Source: Acidobacteriota bacterium (GTDB taxonomy: Bacteria; Acidobacteriota; Terriglobia; Bryobacterales; Bryobacteraceae). From it: a stretch of DNA of 44,425 nt. Positions 35,139 through 44,285 of the stretch are shown here, piece after piece (the stretch's first letter is position 1; every line of letters starts with the position of its first letter). Below the pieces are notes generated by a model. It was not told where the DNA came from. It worked only from the letters and a program-made list of their open reading frames with translations, and did no database searches. A program made the position numbers and the translations under genes. Location: the NCBI GenBank assembly GCA_025352795.1, contig JANXSF010000049.1, positions 1 to 44,425 on the forward strand. The letters are read 5' to 3'.

Positions 35139-37898
35139 TCACTTGATCCAGATGTCGCGGAACGCCACTGGTGCGTTGGGGTAGGACTGGATGCCGATCA
35201 ACCCTGCCGGCGCACCGCGTGCCGCATCGTTATTGTCGAACACTGTGGTTAACTGCGATGCCCTGCTTTCGGTGTCGGTCAGCGTAACTTCATAGTGATT
35301 TCCGGTTACTTCAATGTCGTATTGCATCCACACGCCCGGCCGCGCTGCCGGTCCTGGGTTGTATTGCTGAATGCGAACGTCGTGCCCGCCAGTATGGGTA
35401 ATCAGATCCCCCGCCGGGATTTTATAGATCGCCCCGGTACGATTCTTAAACAATCCGTCCGGTTCGGGTTTGCGACCGTAGTAATCCTTTGATCCATCGC
35501 CCTTGGCGTTATCGTCAATCTGGACTTCAAACCCTGAGAAAACTGCGCTCCATGCCGGGTTTGAATCAAGATTGACTCCTTCGGCACTGGCGCGTTGCGT
35601 TAGCACATCGGGCAACTTCACTAGCGGATTGCGGAATCGCACAAATACGCCGCTATTGCAGTTTGCAGCGTCGAAAACTTTGAATTGCAGCCGCAGGTGG
35701 AAATCAGTGAAAGTCTGCGGAGCGAAGTAGAGCAGGGAGAAATCTGAGGAGCCGTAGCTCACCAGTTCCCCGGCCAGGAAGGCGAACGCCTGACCAATGT
35801 TAGCAGCTCCGGCCAGCCGCCACTTCTTGAAGGAATCAGCGGTGCCATCGAATAGAGCGGCAAAGCCCGCAGCCGTTGCGCTACGGATGACGGCCCGCGG
35901 CAAAACACTGGATTCCAGTAAGTCAGCAGTGCGACGCGATAGCGCAACGCCAGTCAACATGGGATTGGGTGAACCTAAACTGGGGAACAGCGCCGGTGCA
36001 CTGACGTAACAATTTGTGGTGTCGTGAATACGACCAAATTCATTGGTCACGGAAGTGGCCGGGTCGGTTCCCATCCATAGCGTTCCAGCATCGTGATGAG
36101 TGGTACCTTCCGCATCGCGACGATTGGGGAAAGGATGCGCGGCGCGCAACTGAGCTGTTGTGGAACCTGCTGCCATGGGCACGGTTTTCCCTCCAGCTGC
36201 TTGCAGGATATCGAAAGGCTGACCTGCGGCAAAGACAATGGCCACTTCGTCGGCCAAAGCGTCCATTGCGTCCCATGTTTGTTTGTCAATGTTCGATTGG
36301 GTGGTGTTGCTGGTACCCGTTTTGACATCGGCCAGCGAGACTTCGGCCACAGCCCGCGAATCAACCGCACGGGTGGGAGAAAGGCGTATAAAGCTGTCAG
36401 GGTTTTGCGGCGTCATCTCGCCAATACCGCGCAGCGTAATCACCACATGCATGTCGGTCGCGCCCAGCATGGATTCTAACTGTTCTGTGTCGGGAATTTT
36501 CTTGAACAATTCCGCCTCTGAATCCTGGCCCAACTTGTTCAAACCGGCGGCCGTGATTTGAAGATGAAAGAAGCGGTCTTCCCCGGCGATGTTAGATTTA
36601 CCCTTCACAAACAGCGCTGAAGCCTGTAATGAAGTCTGGGTGGAGGCGGGCAACGAAGTCAGCGACGTCCGGGGAATGCGAATGGTGAGATTGGATCGTA
36701 AGTGAGCAATCAGGTTCTTGCCCATGCGCTGCGCAGCTCGTCCGCCTAGGGAAGTCTTAAAAGTATTGAGAGCCAGACGAGTACTTTCAATCGCTCCCAG
36801 AGAAATCACAACTGCACTCTGACGCCCATTGGAACGTGGTGATAGGGAAATTACTTTTTCAATGTTGTCTGTATCCTTCACCCGAACTCCGGTGACACGC
36901 ACCCAATTGTCACTTTGCGTTTCCGTGATAATATCCAACACGCGGATTTTAGGGACTATCATCAAGCGCTTGCGGGCGTTGGCTTCCGTGCCTATACCGC
37001 CAGATTCCCCAGCGGCGGCCCGAGCAACCTTAATCAGTTCTGGAACGGCACTGAATTTATTAAAGGGGAAAACTCCCGGTTCGGCGCGCGACTGCACCGC
37101 CAACGGAGCTTCTAACTTCAGCAGGTCCAACATGTCTGATCGCGATGTGGAATCGCTGGCTTTGAACCCCAGCAGAATCCGTAGCTGACCGTCGCTCACC
37201 TTCGGTGCCGGAGGAATTGGAACGGAGACTCCGCTACCTGCACCAGCAGCAAGGGCCAGATCGCCAAAAGCTCCAATTCCCGCGAAACGCACTGCTGGAT
37301 GGTCTGGCAAAGCAGCCAGGCTTATCGCGTGGGGTGCAATTGCAGGTGTCCCCAAGCCATCGAAAAGTTGCCGTCGCAATGCCGTGTGCAGATGTCCGTA
37401 AATAAAATCGTTGCTAGTGTTGACGCCAATTTGATCACTGGACTGTTGAAAATATCGATCCTTGAGCTCAGCCACCAATGAGGGAGGCCAGTTTTTGAAT
37501 TCCTGATCCAGCAACTGTGGAGACCATCCGCCCCAGGCCAGGGATCGTCCACCAATGGTATAGAGCAGCCCGAAATAGCCGAGCGACGGGTGGCTGTCCC
37601 AGGGAACGCGAGGGTCAGGAGTTCCACCTTGGAAGGGCATGTTCTGAACGTGCTCGGGAAGGGTGAAGGGACCCTCCTCTAGAATCAATATTCGTCGGCT
37701 GTGGGTTGCGTCATTTAGAAACAATCTGGATGCAGTCACCGCTCCGAACGTTCCTCCTCCGATTACGATCGCGTCAAACCCACGAGGTCTGCCGGCTACG
37801 GTCACCAGTGCGCTATCCATCGCTTCCTGCAACGTATTGCAGAGAAAGCGACCCATTGTATCAAGCGTGAAAGTTGTGTTTTCTGCTACTAGTCCCAT
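35139..37898 (-). CDS. GMC oxidoreductase fused to DUF1080 (3-keto-disaccharide hydrolase-like) domain
   Basis: A 919-residue two-part protein. Residues about 40-665 form a GMC flavin oxidoreductase: the FAD loop VIGGGTFGAV (about 45-54), and a C-terminal part with THHDAGTLWMGTD (about 602-614), GRIHDTTNCYVSAPALFP and NPMLTGVALSRRTADLL. Residues about 681-919 form a DUF1080 beta sandwich: AALFDGTADSFKKWRLAG, NSGVFVRFRNP, GFEVQIDDN, NRTGAIYKIP, YDIEVTGNHYEVTL and a GLIGIQSYPNAPVAFRDIWIK end. GMC enzymes can oxidise glycoside hydroxyls and some DUF1080 proteins cleave 3-keto glycosides, so the fusion may couple both steps. No signal peptide is seen. A single continuous frame, not a frameshift artefact. 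Confidence 0.85.
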   Translation of the reverse strand: MGLVAENTTFTLDTMGRFLCNTLQEAMDSALVTVAGRPRGFDAIVIGGGTFGAVTASRLFLNDATHSRRILILEEGPFTLPEHVQNMPFQGGTPDPRVPWDSHPSLGYFGLLYTIGGRSLAWGGWSPQLLDQEFKNWPPSLVAELKDRYFQQSSDQIGVNTSNDFIYGHLHTALRRQLFDGLGTPAIAPHAISLAALPDHPAVRFAGIGAFGDLALAAGAGSGVSVPIPPAPKVSDGQLRILLGFKASDSTSRSDMLDLLKLEAPLAVQSRAEPGVFPFNKFSAVPELIKVARAAAGESGGIGTEANARKRLMIVPKIRVLDIITETQSDNWVRVTGVRVKDTDNIEKVISLSPRSNGRQSAVVISLGAIESTRLALNTFKTSLGGRAAQRMGKNLIAHLRSNLTIRIPRTSLTSLPASTQTSLQASALFVKGKSNIAGEDRFFHLQITAAGLNKLGQDSEAELFKKIPDTEQLESMLGATDMHVVITLRGIGEMTPQNPDSFIRLSPTRAVDSRAVAEVSLADVKTGTSNTTQSNIDKQTWDAMDALADEVAIVFAAGQPFDILQAAGGKTVPMAAGSTTAQLRAAHPFPNRRDAEGTTHHDAGTLWMGTDPATSVTNEFGRIHDTTNCYVSAPALFPSLGSPNPMLTGVALSRRTADLLESSVLPRAVIRSATAAGFAALFDGTADSFKKWRLAGAANIGQAFAFLAGELVSYGSSDFSLLYFAPQTFTDFHLRLQFKVFDAANCNSGVFVRFRNPLVKLPDVLTQRASAEGVNLDSNPAWSAVFSGFEVQIDDNAKGDGSKDYYGRKPEPDGLFKNRTGAIYKIPAGDLITHTGGHDVRIQQYNPGPAARPGVWMQYDIEVTGNHYEVTLTDTESRASQLTTVFDNNDAARGAPAGLIGIQSYPNAPVAFRDIWIK

Positions 37899-38020
37899 AC
37901 CTAATTAGTGACGTTACGAAGGTAAGCGTTTCAAAGGGAGGGGGACAAAGTTTTCAAACACATTGCAAAAGTACGAAGGTGAGGTGAGTTTTTTTCTAGT
38001 TAAAGCCACCCTTACCAACT

Positions 38021-38067
38021 CTATTCGTAAAGAATAGTTAAACTACAACTACACTACGCGCTATAAT
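38021..38067 (+). promoter_or_regulatory. promoter with overlapping operator-like inverted repeat, probable leaderless start
   Basis: A perfect -10 box TATAAT (38062-38067) lies seven bases before ATG 38075. A TTAAAC -35-like box is at 38038-38043 with an 18-nt spacer. The inverted repeat CTATTC-GTAAA-GAATAG (38021-38037) abuts the -35 box and could bind a regulator. Transcription would start at or within a base or two of the start codon, giving a leaderless message. Confidence 0.5.
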
Positions 38068-38074
38068 CTCTCCA

Positions 38075-39481
38075 ATGCCTCCGCCCCCAGAGCTGATTGG
38101 AGTCCTTAGCCAGTTCAACCCCTGGTGGCGTCACGACCCCATTGCTGACCTGCCCACCTGGAAGCGAAGTGCCTTACATGAACTGCGACTTTGGCTGAAG
38201 AACCCGCCCAACCACCGCGCGATTCTGCTTTCCGGTTGCCGTCAGGTGGGCAAAACCACGCTGCTGCTTCAGTCCATTCAGGAGCTCTTAATGGACGGCG
38301 TTGCCCCTGCCAATATTCTTTATGTCAACTTTGATCATCCGGTGCTGCTGCTCTCAGGAATCGACGCAGCGGTGGATGCGTGGCGTCAGCGGGAACCTCG
38401 GGTGGATGGTCCTGAATATGTTTTTCTGGACGAAGTTCAATTCGTGAATCATTGGGACACCTGGGTTCACAAGCAGGTGGATTCCGTGCGTCACCGCCGC
38501 ATTGTCATGGCTTGTTCGGCAATGCCGATTTGCACTTCAAATCTCAATGGAACCGCATCCCGTTGGCACACGATCCGGCTGGCCACTTTGTCGTTTTATG
38601 AATATTTGCAAGTGCAGCGAGCTGGTGTTCCTCCGTTGCCAAAGCTGGGCGATTTGGCCCGCTTGTTCGATTGGACCACTCATGAATTTTTGAGAGTTCA
38701 GGAATTTGGTAAGGCTTATTCCGGGCACTTTCATGAATATCTGGTGCGCGGCGGCTTTCCACAAACAGCGAACGTGGAAAGCATCAGCCAAGTGCAGCGG
38801 GTGTTGCGCGAAGAAATTGCCGATAAGCTGCTGAAGCGCGATATGACCACGCTGTTCGGCGTGCGACGCATTCAAGATCTTGAGCATACGTTTCTTTACC
38901 TGTGTCTGCGCCCAGGTTTGCTGGATATGCTGTCGCTTTGTGCCAATTTGCAAGTGAAACGACCCACCGCACAGCATTTCCTGACGCTGCTGGAAGCCAT
39001 CCATCTAATCCACCGCTTGCCGCCACATGGTTATGGCAAGCAAGTACAGCGCGCACGCTACAAGATTTACCTGACGGATGCTGCTTTTGCGGGGGCGATG
39101 ATGATGCGCGGAAAGAGTCTATTAGATGATCCGGCAGCATTGGATATGGCCGCTGAAACGGCTGTTTTTAAACATCTGCACCTGCGCTATGGGGCCAAGG
39201 CGCGCTTTTCCTATTGGCGCGATGGGAACGATCGGCCAATTGATTTGGTGGAGCAAACCGGCGGACCATTGGTTCCCTTTACTATAAAATATCGCGATAT
39301 GCATTCAGGACATAAGGAACTGAAAGGGCTGTTGGACCTGTGTGCGAAAAAGCAGATTAATCGTGGGTATGCGGTGACTAAGTCGGTAAGTGATTTTGGA
39401 GAGGTCCCGACGACGAAGCAACATCGGACGAAGGTGATGCAGATCCCTGCTCCCTTGCTGTGTTACTGGCTTGGGGAGTAG
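38075..39481 (+). CDS. AAA-family ATPase with DUF4143 domain
   Basis: A 468-residue cytoplasmic protein. Walker A is G54-C-R-Q-V-G-K60-T-T, Walker B YVFLDEVQ (about 113-120), followed by an arginine-containing sensor region. The C-terminal part, with FSYWRDGNDRPIDLVEQTGGPLVPFTIKY near its end, is the DUF4143 domain, which has a nuclease-like fold with a D-x(n)-E/K pattern. Such ATPases are frequent in bacteria and archaea, often near TA systems, and their role is poorly known. A TATAAT box seven bases upstream suggests a leaderless message. An antitoxin gene follows after 20 bp. Confidence 0.88.
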   Translation: MPPPPELIGVLSQFNPWWRHDPIADLPTWKRSALHELRLWLKNPPNHRAILLSGCRQVGKTTLLLQSIQELLMDGVAPANILYVNFDHPVLLLSGIDAAVDAWRQREPRVDGPEYVFLDEVQFVNHWDTWVHKQVDSVRHRRIVMACSAMPICTSNLNGTASRWHTIRLATLSFYEYLQVQRAGVPPLPKLGDLARLFDWTTHEFLRVQEFGKAYSGHFHEYLVRGGFPQTANVESISQVQRVLREEIADKLLKRDMTTLFGVRRIQDLEHTFLYLCLRPGLLDMLSLCANLQVKRPTAQHFLTLLEAIHLIHRLPPHGYGKQVQRARYKIYLTDAAFAGAMMMRGKSLLDDPAALDMAAETAVFKHLHLRYGAKARFSYWRDGNDRPIDLVEQTGGPLVPFTIKYRDMHSGHKELKGLLDLCAKKQINRGYAVTKSVSDFGEVPTTKQHRTKVMQIPAPLLCYWLGE

Positions 39482-39501
39482 GAAAAAGGTTAAAATACCT
39501 C

Positions 39502-39696
39502 ATGCGTCCTCCTCGACATGTGTTGATTACGCGATCTGTGGACACACAATTGCAGAACCGGACGCGCACACCGGAACCATCCCGACCTGATCAACTTGGA
39601 AACGACGCAGTTGCCCGTTTGGCAAGCATTCATGCACCCACTGGGGATATTGACCAGTTATTGGCTGAAATTGAGGTCGGACGAGCACTGCGTTGA
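39502..39696 (+). CDS. orphan antitoxin-like protein of the DIDQLLAEIE type
   Basis: A 64-residue protein whose end (GDIDQLLAEIEVGRALR) matches antitoxins that pair with PIN-domain toxins. ATG 39502 follows AAAGGT and lies 20 bp after the ATPase gene; the frame is open upstream to 39460 but that overlaps the ATPase. No toxin frame follows on the plus strand: the next toxin, starting 6 bp on, is on the opposite strand with its own antitoxin. It may be an orphan or act on a toxin elsewhere. Confidence 0.6.
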   Translation: MRPPRHVLITRSVDTQLQNRTRTPEPSRPDQLGNDAVARLASIHAPTGDIDQLLAEIEVGRALR

Positions 39697-39701
39697 TTTG
39701 C

Positions 39702-40139
39702 TTAGAGGAACAATACCAAATCCTCGTCATTCACAAGGGTTGCAATCCTACGGTCTAATGTGGCCAAGCGTCCGCCCCGGGATTTGGCCAAGCCTAAGAG
39801 GTAAGTGTCCATTAGCTGCTTGTATCCGGTGACTGGCCAAGATGCTTCAATTGCCGCAGGCAGTTGGAGATTATCGGACCAGAATTCGTGTTCAGGCAGC
39901 CCGATAATTTGGGCCAGCATTGCTAAAGCCGTTCGCGGAGAAACTGCGGATGGGGTGAAGGATGGGTTGCTGGAAATTCGCACAAAGCCAAGTTGGGTAA
40001 TAGGGCACGTGCGAAAACCAGCATTTCGGGCTTGCTTGAACCAAGTCTGCGCATCGTGATGATGCAGATGCTTCGGCCAAGTTAGGGCTAAAAGTAGGTT
40101 CACGTCAAGAAGGTTCGGCTTTACTGACGAAGCTACCAT
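39702..40139 (-). CDS. vapC: PIN-domain ribonuclease toxin (VapC family)
   Basis: A 145-residue PIN domain: first acid in NLLDVNLLLALTWP, the box CPITQLGFVRISSNPSF, D-containing YKQLMDTYLLGLAKSRGG, and a late acid in LATLDRRI. It cleaves RNA when free of antitoxin. The start overlaps the end of the antitoxin frame by 7 nt, so the pair is translated together. The 3' end is only 5 bp from the end of the convergent orphan antitoxin gene. Confidence 0.88.
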   Translation of the reverse strand: MVASSVKPNLLDVNLLLALTWPKHLHHHDAQTWFKQARNAGFRTCPITQLGFVRISSNPSFTPSAVSPRTALAMLAQIIGLPEHEFWSDNLQLPAAIEASWPVTGYKQLMDTYLLGLAKSRGGRLATLDRRIATLVNDEDLVLFL

Positions 40140-40357
40140 TCTTCCTCAGCTTCCAACGTTTGCTCCAAGGTAATGTGCTCGGCATCGTCCGGTAAGATGA
40201 AGCAGGGAAATGCCTTAGACGCATCAATTGCTGGTGCAGGATTGAGTCCACGCCGAATCAACACACCCACAGCTTCCCCGAGGCTGATTTTCTGGAATTC
40301 AGAAAGAGAGCGGACAGCAACGTAAGCATCGTCGGGAATGGAGAGTGTCGTTCGCAT
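40133..40357 (-). CDS. vapB: ribbon-helix-helix antitoxin (VapB family)
   Basis: A 74-residue protein starting MRTTLSIPDDAYVAVRSLSEFQKISLGEAVGVLIRRGL, a classical ribbon-helix-helix DNA-binding fold that usually represses the operon. The acidic tail (LEQTLEAEEEW) wraps the toxin. ATG 40357 is chosen because the ribbon strand MRTTLSI is the family start; the frame stays open to 40519. Its end overlaps the start of vapC. Confidence 0.85.
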   Translation of the reverse strand: MRTTLSIPDDAYVAVRSLSEFQKISLGEAVGVLIRRGLNPAPAIDASKAFPCFILPDDAEHITLEQTLEAEEEW

Positions 40358-40445
40358 CACTAGCATCATAACATCAAACTCACTACCTTCGGCTTTGAAC
40401 GCCAAGCAACGACGAAGTAGATTTAGAGAGAAAGAGGTTGACAAC

Positions 40446-40625
40446 ATGACGGGAATCCAGTTCATCACTGATGATAAAGGCCGTAAAACAGGCGTTGTCA
40501 TTGATCTCAAAAGGCACAAGGCAATTTGGGAAGACTTTTTTGACGGGCTGGTAGCCGAGTCGCGGCGAAAGGAACCGAGTGTTTCCTATGAACAATACCG
40601 GAATAACCGGTTAAAGAAGCGCTGA
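40446..40625 (+). CDS. orphan antitoxin-like protein (prevent-host-death/RelB-like)
   Basis: A 59-residue protein (MTGIQFITDDKGRKTGVVIDLKRHKAIWEDFFDGLVAE...) that matches the small antitoxin type beginning 'ITDxKGxKTxVxIxxxxxxxxxED', which normally pairs with a RelE/ParE toxin. ATG 40446 has AAGAGGT upstream. It lies 88 bp from the divergent vapBC pair and may share a promoter region with it. No RelE-like frame follows, so it is an orphan here. Confidence 0.65.
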   Translation: MTGIQFITDDKGRKTGVVIDLKRHKAIWEDFFDGLVAESRRKEPSVSYEQYRNNRLKKR

Positions 40626-41257
40626 CGGGTCGTCTGAGATACATCCCTTGAACGAAGTACTCTTTTAATGCCATCACCGCAAAATCCAGGATTTGCCAGA
40701 AGCCACCCGAAGCAAATAGGATTAAAGGCGCAGCAGATGTACATCCACACGTCAACCTCCATACAATTGCAAGTGGTAGTTCCACAACAGCTACACTCTA
40801 TAGTGCTACGAGTACCAGCCGAACAAGAACTCGCTTCTTTTCAATAAATCTCACCTCCCCTAGTTGACACGCTTGCCCCACATCGGTAAGATAGAGAAGT
40901 TTGGCGAGATGTGTCTTCCGCTTTCGTGCTACCTCCACAGGGTTGCCAATGTTCTTTTAGAGTAGTTTTTAACCTGTGGACCGGCCGAAAGCTAGCCCCG
41001 AGGTTTGTTGCAGACAACGCGCTGCATCTAAACATGGGCTATTCCGAAGTAGTTTTTCCTCGCAATTGGCCACAGTAATACCGTGGTTGCCGCCTGAAGA
41101 GATTGAATCAGTAGTTTTTAGGTTCTTCCCAAGGTAAATCGTCGAATTGTAATGCCACTAACAGGCTATTCGCTTGTGCGTGCGCGAACTGGTTGGTTTC
41201 ACCAGCCGCAACATGTTGGATTTGAAGTAGTTTCAGATTTACTAAGAGAGAATTCTC
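40626..41257. other. gene-free region of about 630 bp holding the str operon promoter and leader
   Basis: No ORF with coding features. It contains a near-consensus promoter at 40864-40892 and a leader of about 360 nt before rpsL. In the leader, GTAGTTTTT occurs at 40972, 41049 and 41111, and a shorter GTAGTTT at 41227. I see no tRNA or small RNA gene. Confidence 0.65.
40864..40892 (+). promoter_or_regulatory. sigma-70 type promoter of the str operon
   Basis: A perfect -35 TTGACA (40864-40869), a 17-nt spacer and a -10 TAAGAT (40887-40892, one mismatch from TATAAT). Start of transcription is expected at about 40899, leaving a long leader before rpsL at 41258. Confidence 0.8.
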
Positions 41258-41635
41258 GTGCCAACGTTTAATCAACTTGTCCGAAAGGGACGCAAAGCTA
41301 TCCGTTATAAGACGGCCAGCCCCGCCCTGCAAGCATGCCCGCAGCGCCGTGGCGTTTGCACCCGTGTCTACACAACAACCCCGAAAAAGCCAAATTCGGC
41401 TCTTCGTAAGGTTGCTCGTGTTCGTTTGACTAATGGTATTGAAGTGACCACCTACATTCCTGGTGAAGGCCATAACCTGCAGGAGCACTCGATTGTGTTG
41501 ATCCGCGGTGGTCGTGTCAAGGATTTGCCGGGTGTTCGCTATCACGTGGTTCGCGGAACGCTCGATACCGCAGGCGTGGCAAAGCGCAAGCAGAGCCGCT
41601 CCAAGTATGGCGCTAAGCGCCCGAAGTCGGCGTAA
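41258..41635 (+). CDS. rpsL: 30S ribosomal protein S12
   Basis: A 125-residue S12 protein, in the decoding centre of the small ribosomal subunit. Conserved [18 protein letters not shown] and [29 protein letters not shown] are intact, including the lysines at the positions that mutate to streptomycin resistance. The start is GTG (41258) with AAGAGAG seven bases upstream. It is the first gene of the str operon. Confidence 0.98.
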   Translation: MPTFNQLVRKGRKAIRYKTASPALQACPQRRGVCTRVYTTTPKKPNSALRKVARVRLTNGIEVTTYIPGEGHNLQEHSIVLIRGGRVKDLPGVRYHVVRGTLDTAGVAKRKQSRSKYGAKRPKSA

Positions 41636-41652
41636 TAGAAGGATTTTGATTT

Positions 41653-42123
41653 ATGCCCCGTAGAAGAAGAGCAGAAATTCGCGATATCCTGGCGGATCCT
41701 ATCTACAACTCGACCCTGGTTGAGAAATTTGTAAATTCGATGATGTGGGATGGCAAGAAAGCAGTGGCCCAGGGTGTATTTTACTCGGCCATGACCAAGA
41801 TGGCTGATAAAGCTAACGATGATGCCTTAAAGCTGTTTAAGAAGGCCGTCGAAAACGCTAAGCCGTTGCTGGAAGTCAAAACTCGTCGGGTTGGTGGTGC
41901 AAACTACCAGGTACCGGTGGAAGTTCCTAATAACCGCCGGACGTCTTTGGCGTTGCGGTGGATCATTGGAAACGCCCGATCCCGTTCGGAAAAAGGCATG
42001 GCTGACCGCCTGGCCAATGAATTGTTGGACGCCGCGAATATGCGTGGCGGAGCAATTAAGAAGAAAGACGACGTTCACCGTATGGCTGAGGCCAATAAAG
42101 CCTTCGCTAATTACCGTTGGTAG
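41653..42123 (+). CDS. rpsG: 30S ribosomal protein S7
   Basis: A 156-residue S7 protein, which nucleates assembly of the 30S head and binds 16S rRNA. Begins [20 protein letters not shown]; contains [24 protein letters not shown] and [11 protein letters not shown], and ends [12 protein letters not shown]. Length is normal. It starts 17 bp after rpsL. In other bacteria S7 can repress the str operon; no site was checked here. Confidence 0.98.
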   Translation: MPRRRRAEIRDILADPIYNSTLVEKFVNSMMWDGKKAVAQGVFYSAMTKMADKANDDALKLFKKAVENAKPLLEVKTRRVGGANYQVPVEVPNNRRTSLALRWIIGNARSRSEKGMADRLANELLDAANMRGGAIKKKDDVHRMAEANKAFANYRW

Positions 42124-42143
42124 TGAGTATTTAGTTAGTTAAC

Positions 42144-44228
42144 ATGCCTAGACTAGTCCCACTTGAAAGAATGCGTAACATCGGCATCATGGCCCACATT
42201 GATGCCGGCAAAACTACGACTACGGAGCGTATCCTCTATTACACCGGTCGCACTTACAAGATCGGTGAGGTTCATGAAGGCACTGCCACCATGGATTGGA
42301 TGGAGCAGGAACAGGAACGCGGCATCACGATTACATCGGCCGCCACCACCTGCCAATGGAACGACGTTGTCATCAACATTATTGACACTCCCGGCCACGT
42401 GGATTTCACGGCTGAAGTGGAACGTTCCCTCCGTGTTCTGGATGGTTCGGTAGCAGTATTTGACGCTGTGGCTGGTGTACAGCCGCAATCGGAAACAGTG
42501 TGGCGTCAAGCTGATAAGTATCGTGTTCCACGCATCTGCTTCATCAACAAAATGGATCGCGTCGGCGCTGATTTTTATCGCTCCGTGCAAACGATTGTAG
42601 ACCGCCTGAAGTGCAGCCCGGTGGCTTTGCAAATTCCCGTTGGCGCAGCAGAAAACTTTAAAGGCGTTGTCGATTTAATCACCATGACGGCGCGCATTTG
42701 GCGCGACGAATCGTTGGGTGCGTTATTTGACGATGGACCCATTCCGGAAGACTTGCAAGAGTTAGCCGATGAGTATCGCGATAAGTTAGTGGAACGCATT
42801 TCTGAAACTGATGATGCTTTAATGCACAAGTATTTGGAAGGTGAAGTTCCTACGCAAGTGGAATTGAAGGCTGCCTTACGCAAGGCTGTCATCACCCAAA
42901 AGATTTTCCCGGTAATTTGTGGTTCGGCGTTTAAGAACAAAGGCGTGCAGAATATGCTTGACGCCGTTGTGGATTACCTGCCTTCTCCACTGGACATTCC
43001 GGCTATCAAGGGTTGTTCAGTAGACGATCCTGAAGTGGAAGTCATCCGTCACGCTGATGACAACGAGCCATTTTCGGCCCTTATCTTTAAGATCATGACC
43101 GATCCTTTTGTGGGTCAGCTTTCCTTTATTCGTGTCTATTCGGGCAAGTTGAATTCTGGCGAATCAGTTTACAACGTGGCCAAAGGCCGTCGTGAACGCA
43201 TTGGTCGTCTGGTGAAAATGCACGCCAACAAGCGTGAAGAAATTCAGGACATCATGGCTGGCGACATTTGCGCCGCTGTGGGTTTGAAAGCGGCCATGAC
43301 TGGGGATACGATTTGCGATGAAAAATCGCCTGTCGTCCTGGAAGCCATCGATTTCCCAACGCCGGTTGTTCAATTAGCGATTGAGCCCAAGTCCAAGCCT
43401 GACCAGGAAAAGCTGGGTATGGCCATTGCCAAACTGGTGCAGGAAGATCCTACCTTAAAGGTCTCGACCGATCAGGAAACAGGTCAGACGATTCTGGCCG
43501 GTATGGGCGAGTTGCATCTGGAAATTATTGTAGAGCGCATGCGACGCGAATTCGGCGTTGAAGCGAATGTCGGCAAGCCCCAAGTGGCCTATCGTGAAAC
43601 CATCCGCAACAAAGCGGAAGGCGAAGGTCGGTTCGTGCGGCAGTCCGGTGGTAAGGGTCAATACGGTCATTGCAAGATTCGCATTGAACCGTTGGAAGAA
43701 GGTTCCGGTTTTGTATTTGTCAACGGAACAGTGGGCGGGACCATCCCCAAGGAATACATTCCTGCCATTCAAAAGGGCATGATTGAAGCTTTGGAAGGCG
43801 GAATTCTGGCTGGCTTCCCAATGTCAGATTTGAAGTGCACGGTATACGACGGCAGCTATCATGATGTGGATTCGTCGGAAATGGCGTTTAAGATCGCCGG
43901 TTCGATGGCCATTAAAGAAGTGTCGCGCAAGGCCAAGCCAGTGTTGCTTGAGCCGGTGATGAAAGTAGAAGTGGTGGTTCCGGACGAATACATGGGTCCG
44001 GTGAACGGCGATTTAATTTCGCGCCGTGGCCGCTTGGAAGGTATGGAAATGATGGGCAGCACCCAGGTGATTAAGTCAATGGTGCCGCTGGGCGAAATGT
44101 TCGGTTATGCTAACGAATTGCGATCCCGTACACAGGGTCGTGGCGGATTCACGATGCACTTTGGTCGTTATGAAGAAGTTCCCGCCAATTTGGCAGCCGA
44201 CATCATCGCAAAATCGCAAGGTAAGTAG
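42144..44228 (+). CDS. fusA: translation elongation factor G
   Basis: A 694-residue EF-G that uses GTP to move tRNA and mRNA through the ribosome. G1 [15 protein letters not shown], switch region [10 protein letters not shown]3 DTPGHVDF and G4 NKMD are present, then the domain IV loop region ([25 protein letters not shown]) and domain V ([16 protein letters not shown]). It starts 20 bp after rpsG and is followed by tuf, the standard str order. Confidence 0.98.
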   Translation: MPRLVPLERMRNIGIMAHIDAGKTTTTERILYYTGRTYKIGEVHEGTATMDWMEQEQERGITITSAATTCQWNDVVINIIDTPGHVDFTAEVERSLRVLDGSVAVFDAVAGVQPQSETVWRQADKYRVPRICFINKMDRVGADFYRSVQTIVDRLKCSPVALQIPVGAAENFKGVVDLITMTARIWRDESLGALFDDGPIPEDLQELADEYRDKLVERISETDDALMHKYLEGEVPTQVELKAALRKAVITQKIFPVICGSAFKNKGVQNMLDAVVDYLPSPLDIPAIKGCSVDDPEVEVIRHADDNEPFSALIFKIMTDPFVGQLSFIRVYSGKLNSGESVYNVAKGRRERIGRLVKMHANKREEIQDIMAGDICAAVGLKAAMTGDTICDEKSPVVLEAIDFPTPVVQLAIEPKSKPDQEKLGMAIAKLVQEDPTLKVSTDQETGQTILAGMGELHLEIIVERMRREFGVEANVGKPQVAYRETIRNKAEGEGRFVRQSGGKGQYGHCKIRIEPLEEGSGFVFVNGTVGGTIPKEYIPAIQKGMIEALEGGILAGFPMSDLKCTVYDGSYHDVDSSEMAFKIAGSMAIKEVSRKAKPVLLEPVMKVEVVVPDEYMGPVNGDLISRRGRLEGMEMMGSTQVIKSMVPLGEMFGYANELRSRTQGRGGFTMHFGRYEEVPANLAADIIAKSQGK

Positions 44229-44285
44229 TTACAAAAGTTTCAATAAACGGTAAGCAAGTTAGTATCCACGAAGGAGACCTGGCAC

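Noticed and set aside
40626-41257. tRNA genes ahead of the str operon
   Set aside because: No cloverleaf with a T-loop GTTCRA sequence or CCA-type end was found in this gap or elsewhere in the window.
41108-41545. Minus-strand frame of 145 codons across the rpsL start
   Set aside because: Antisense shadow of rpsL and its leader; S12 is unmistakable on the plus strand.
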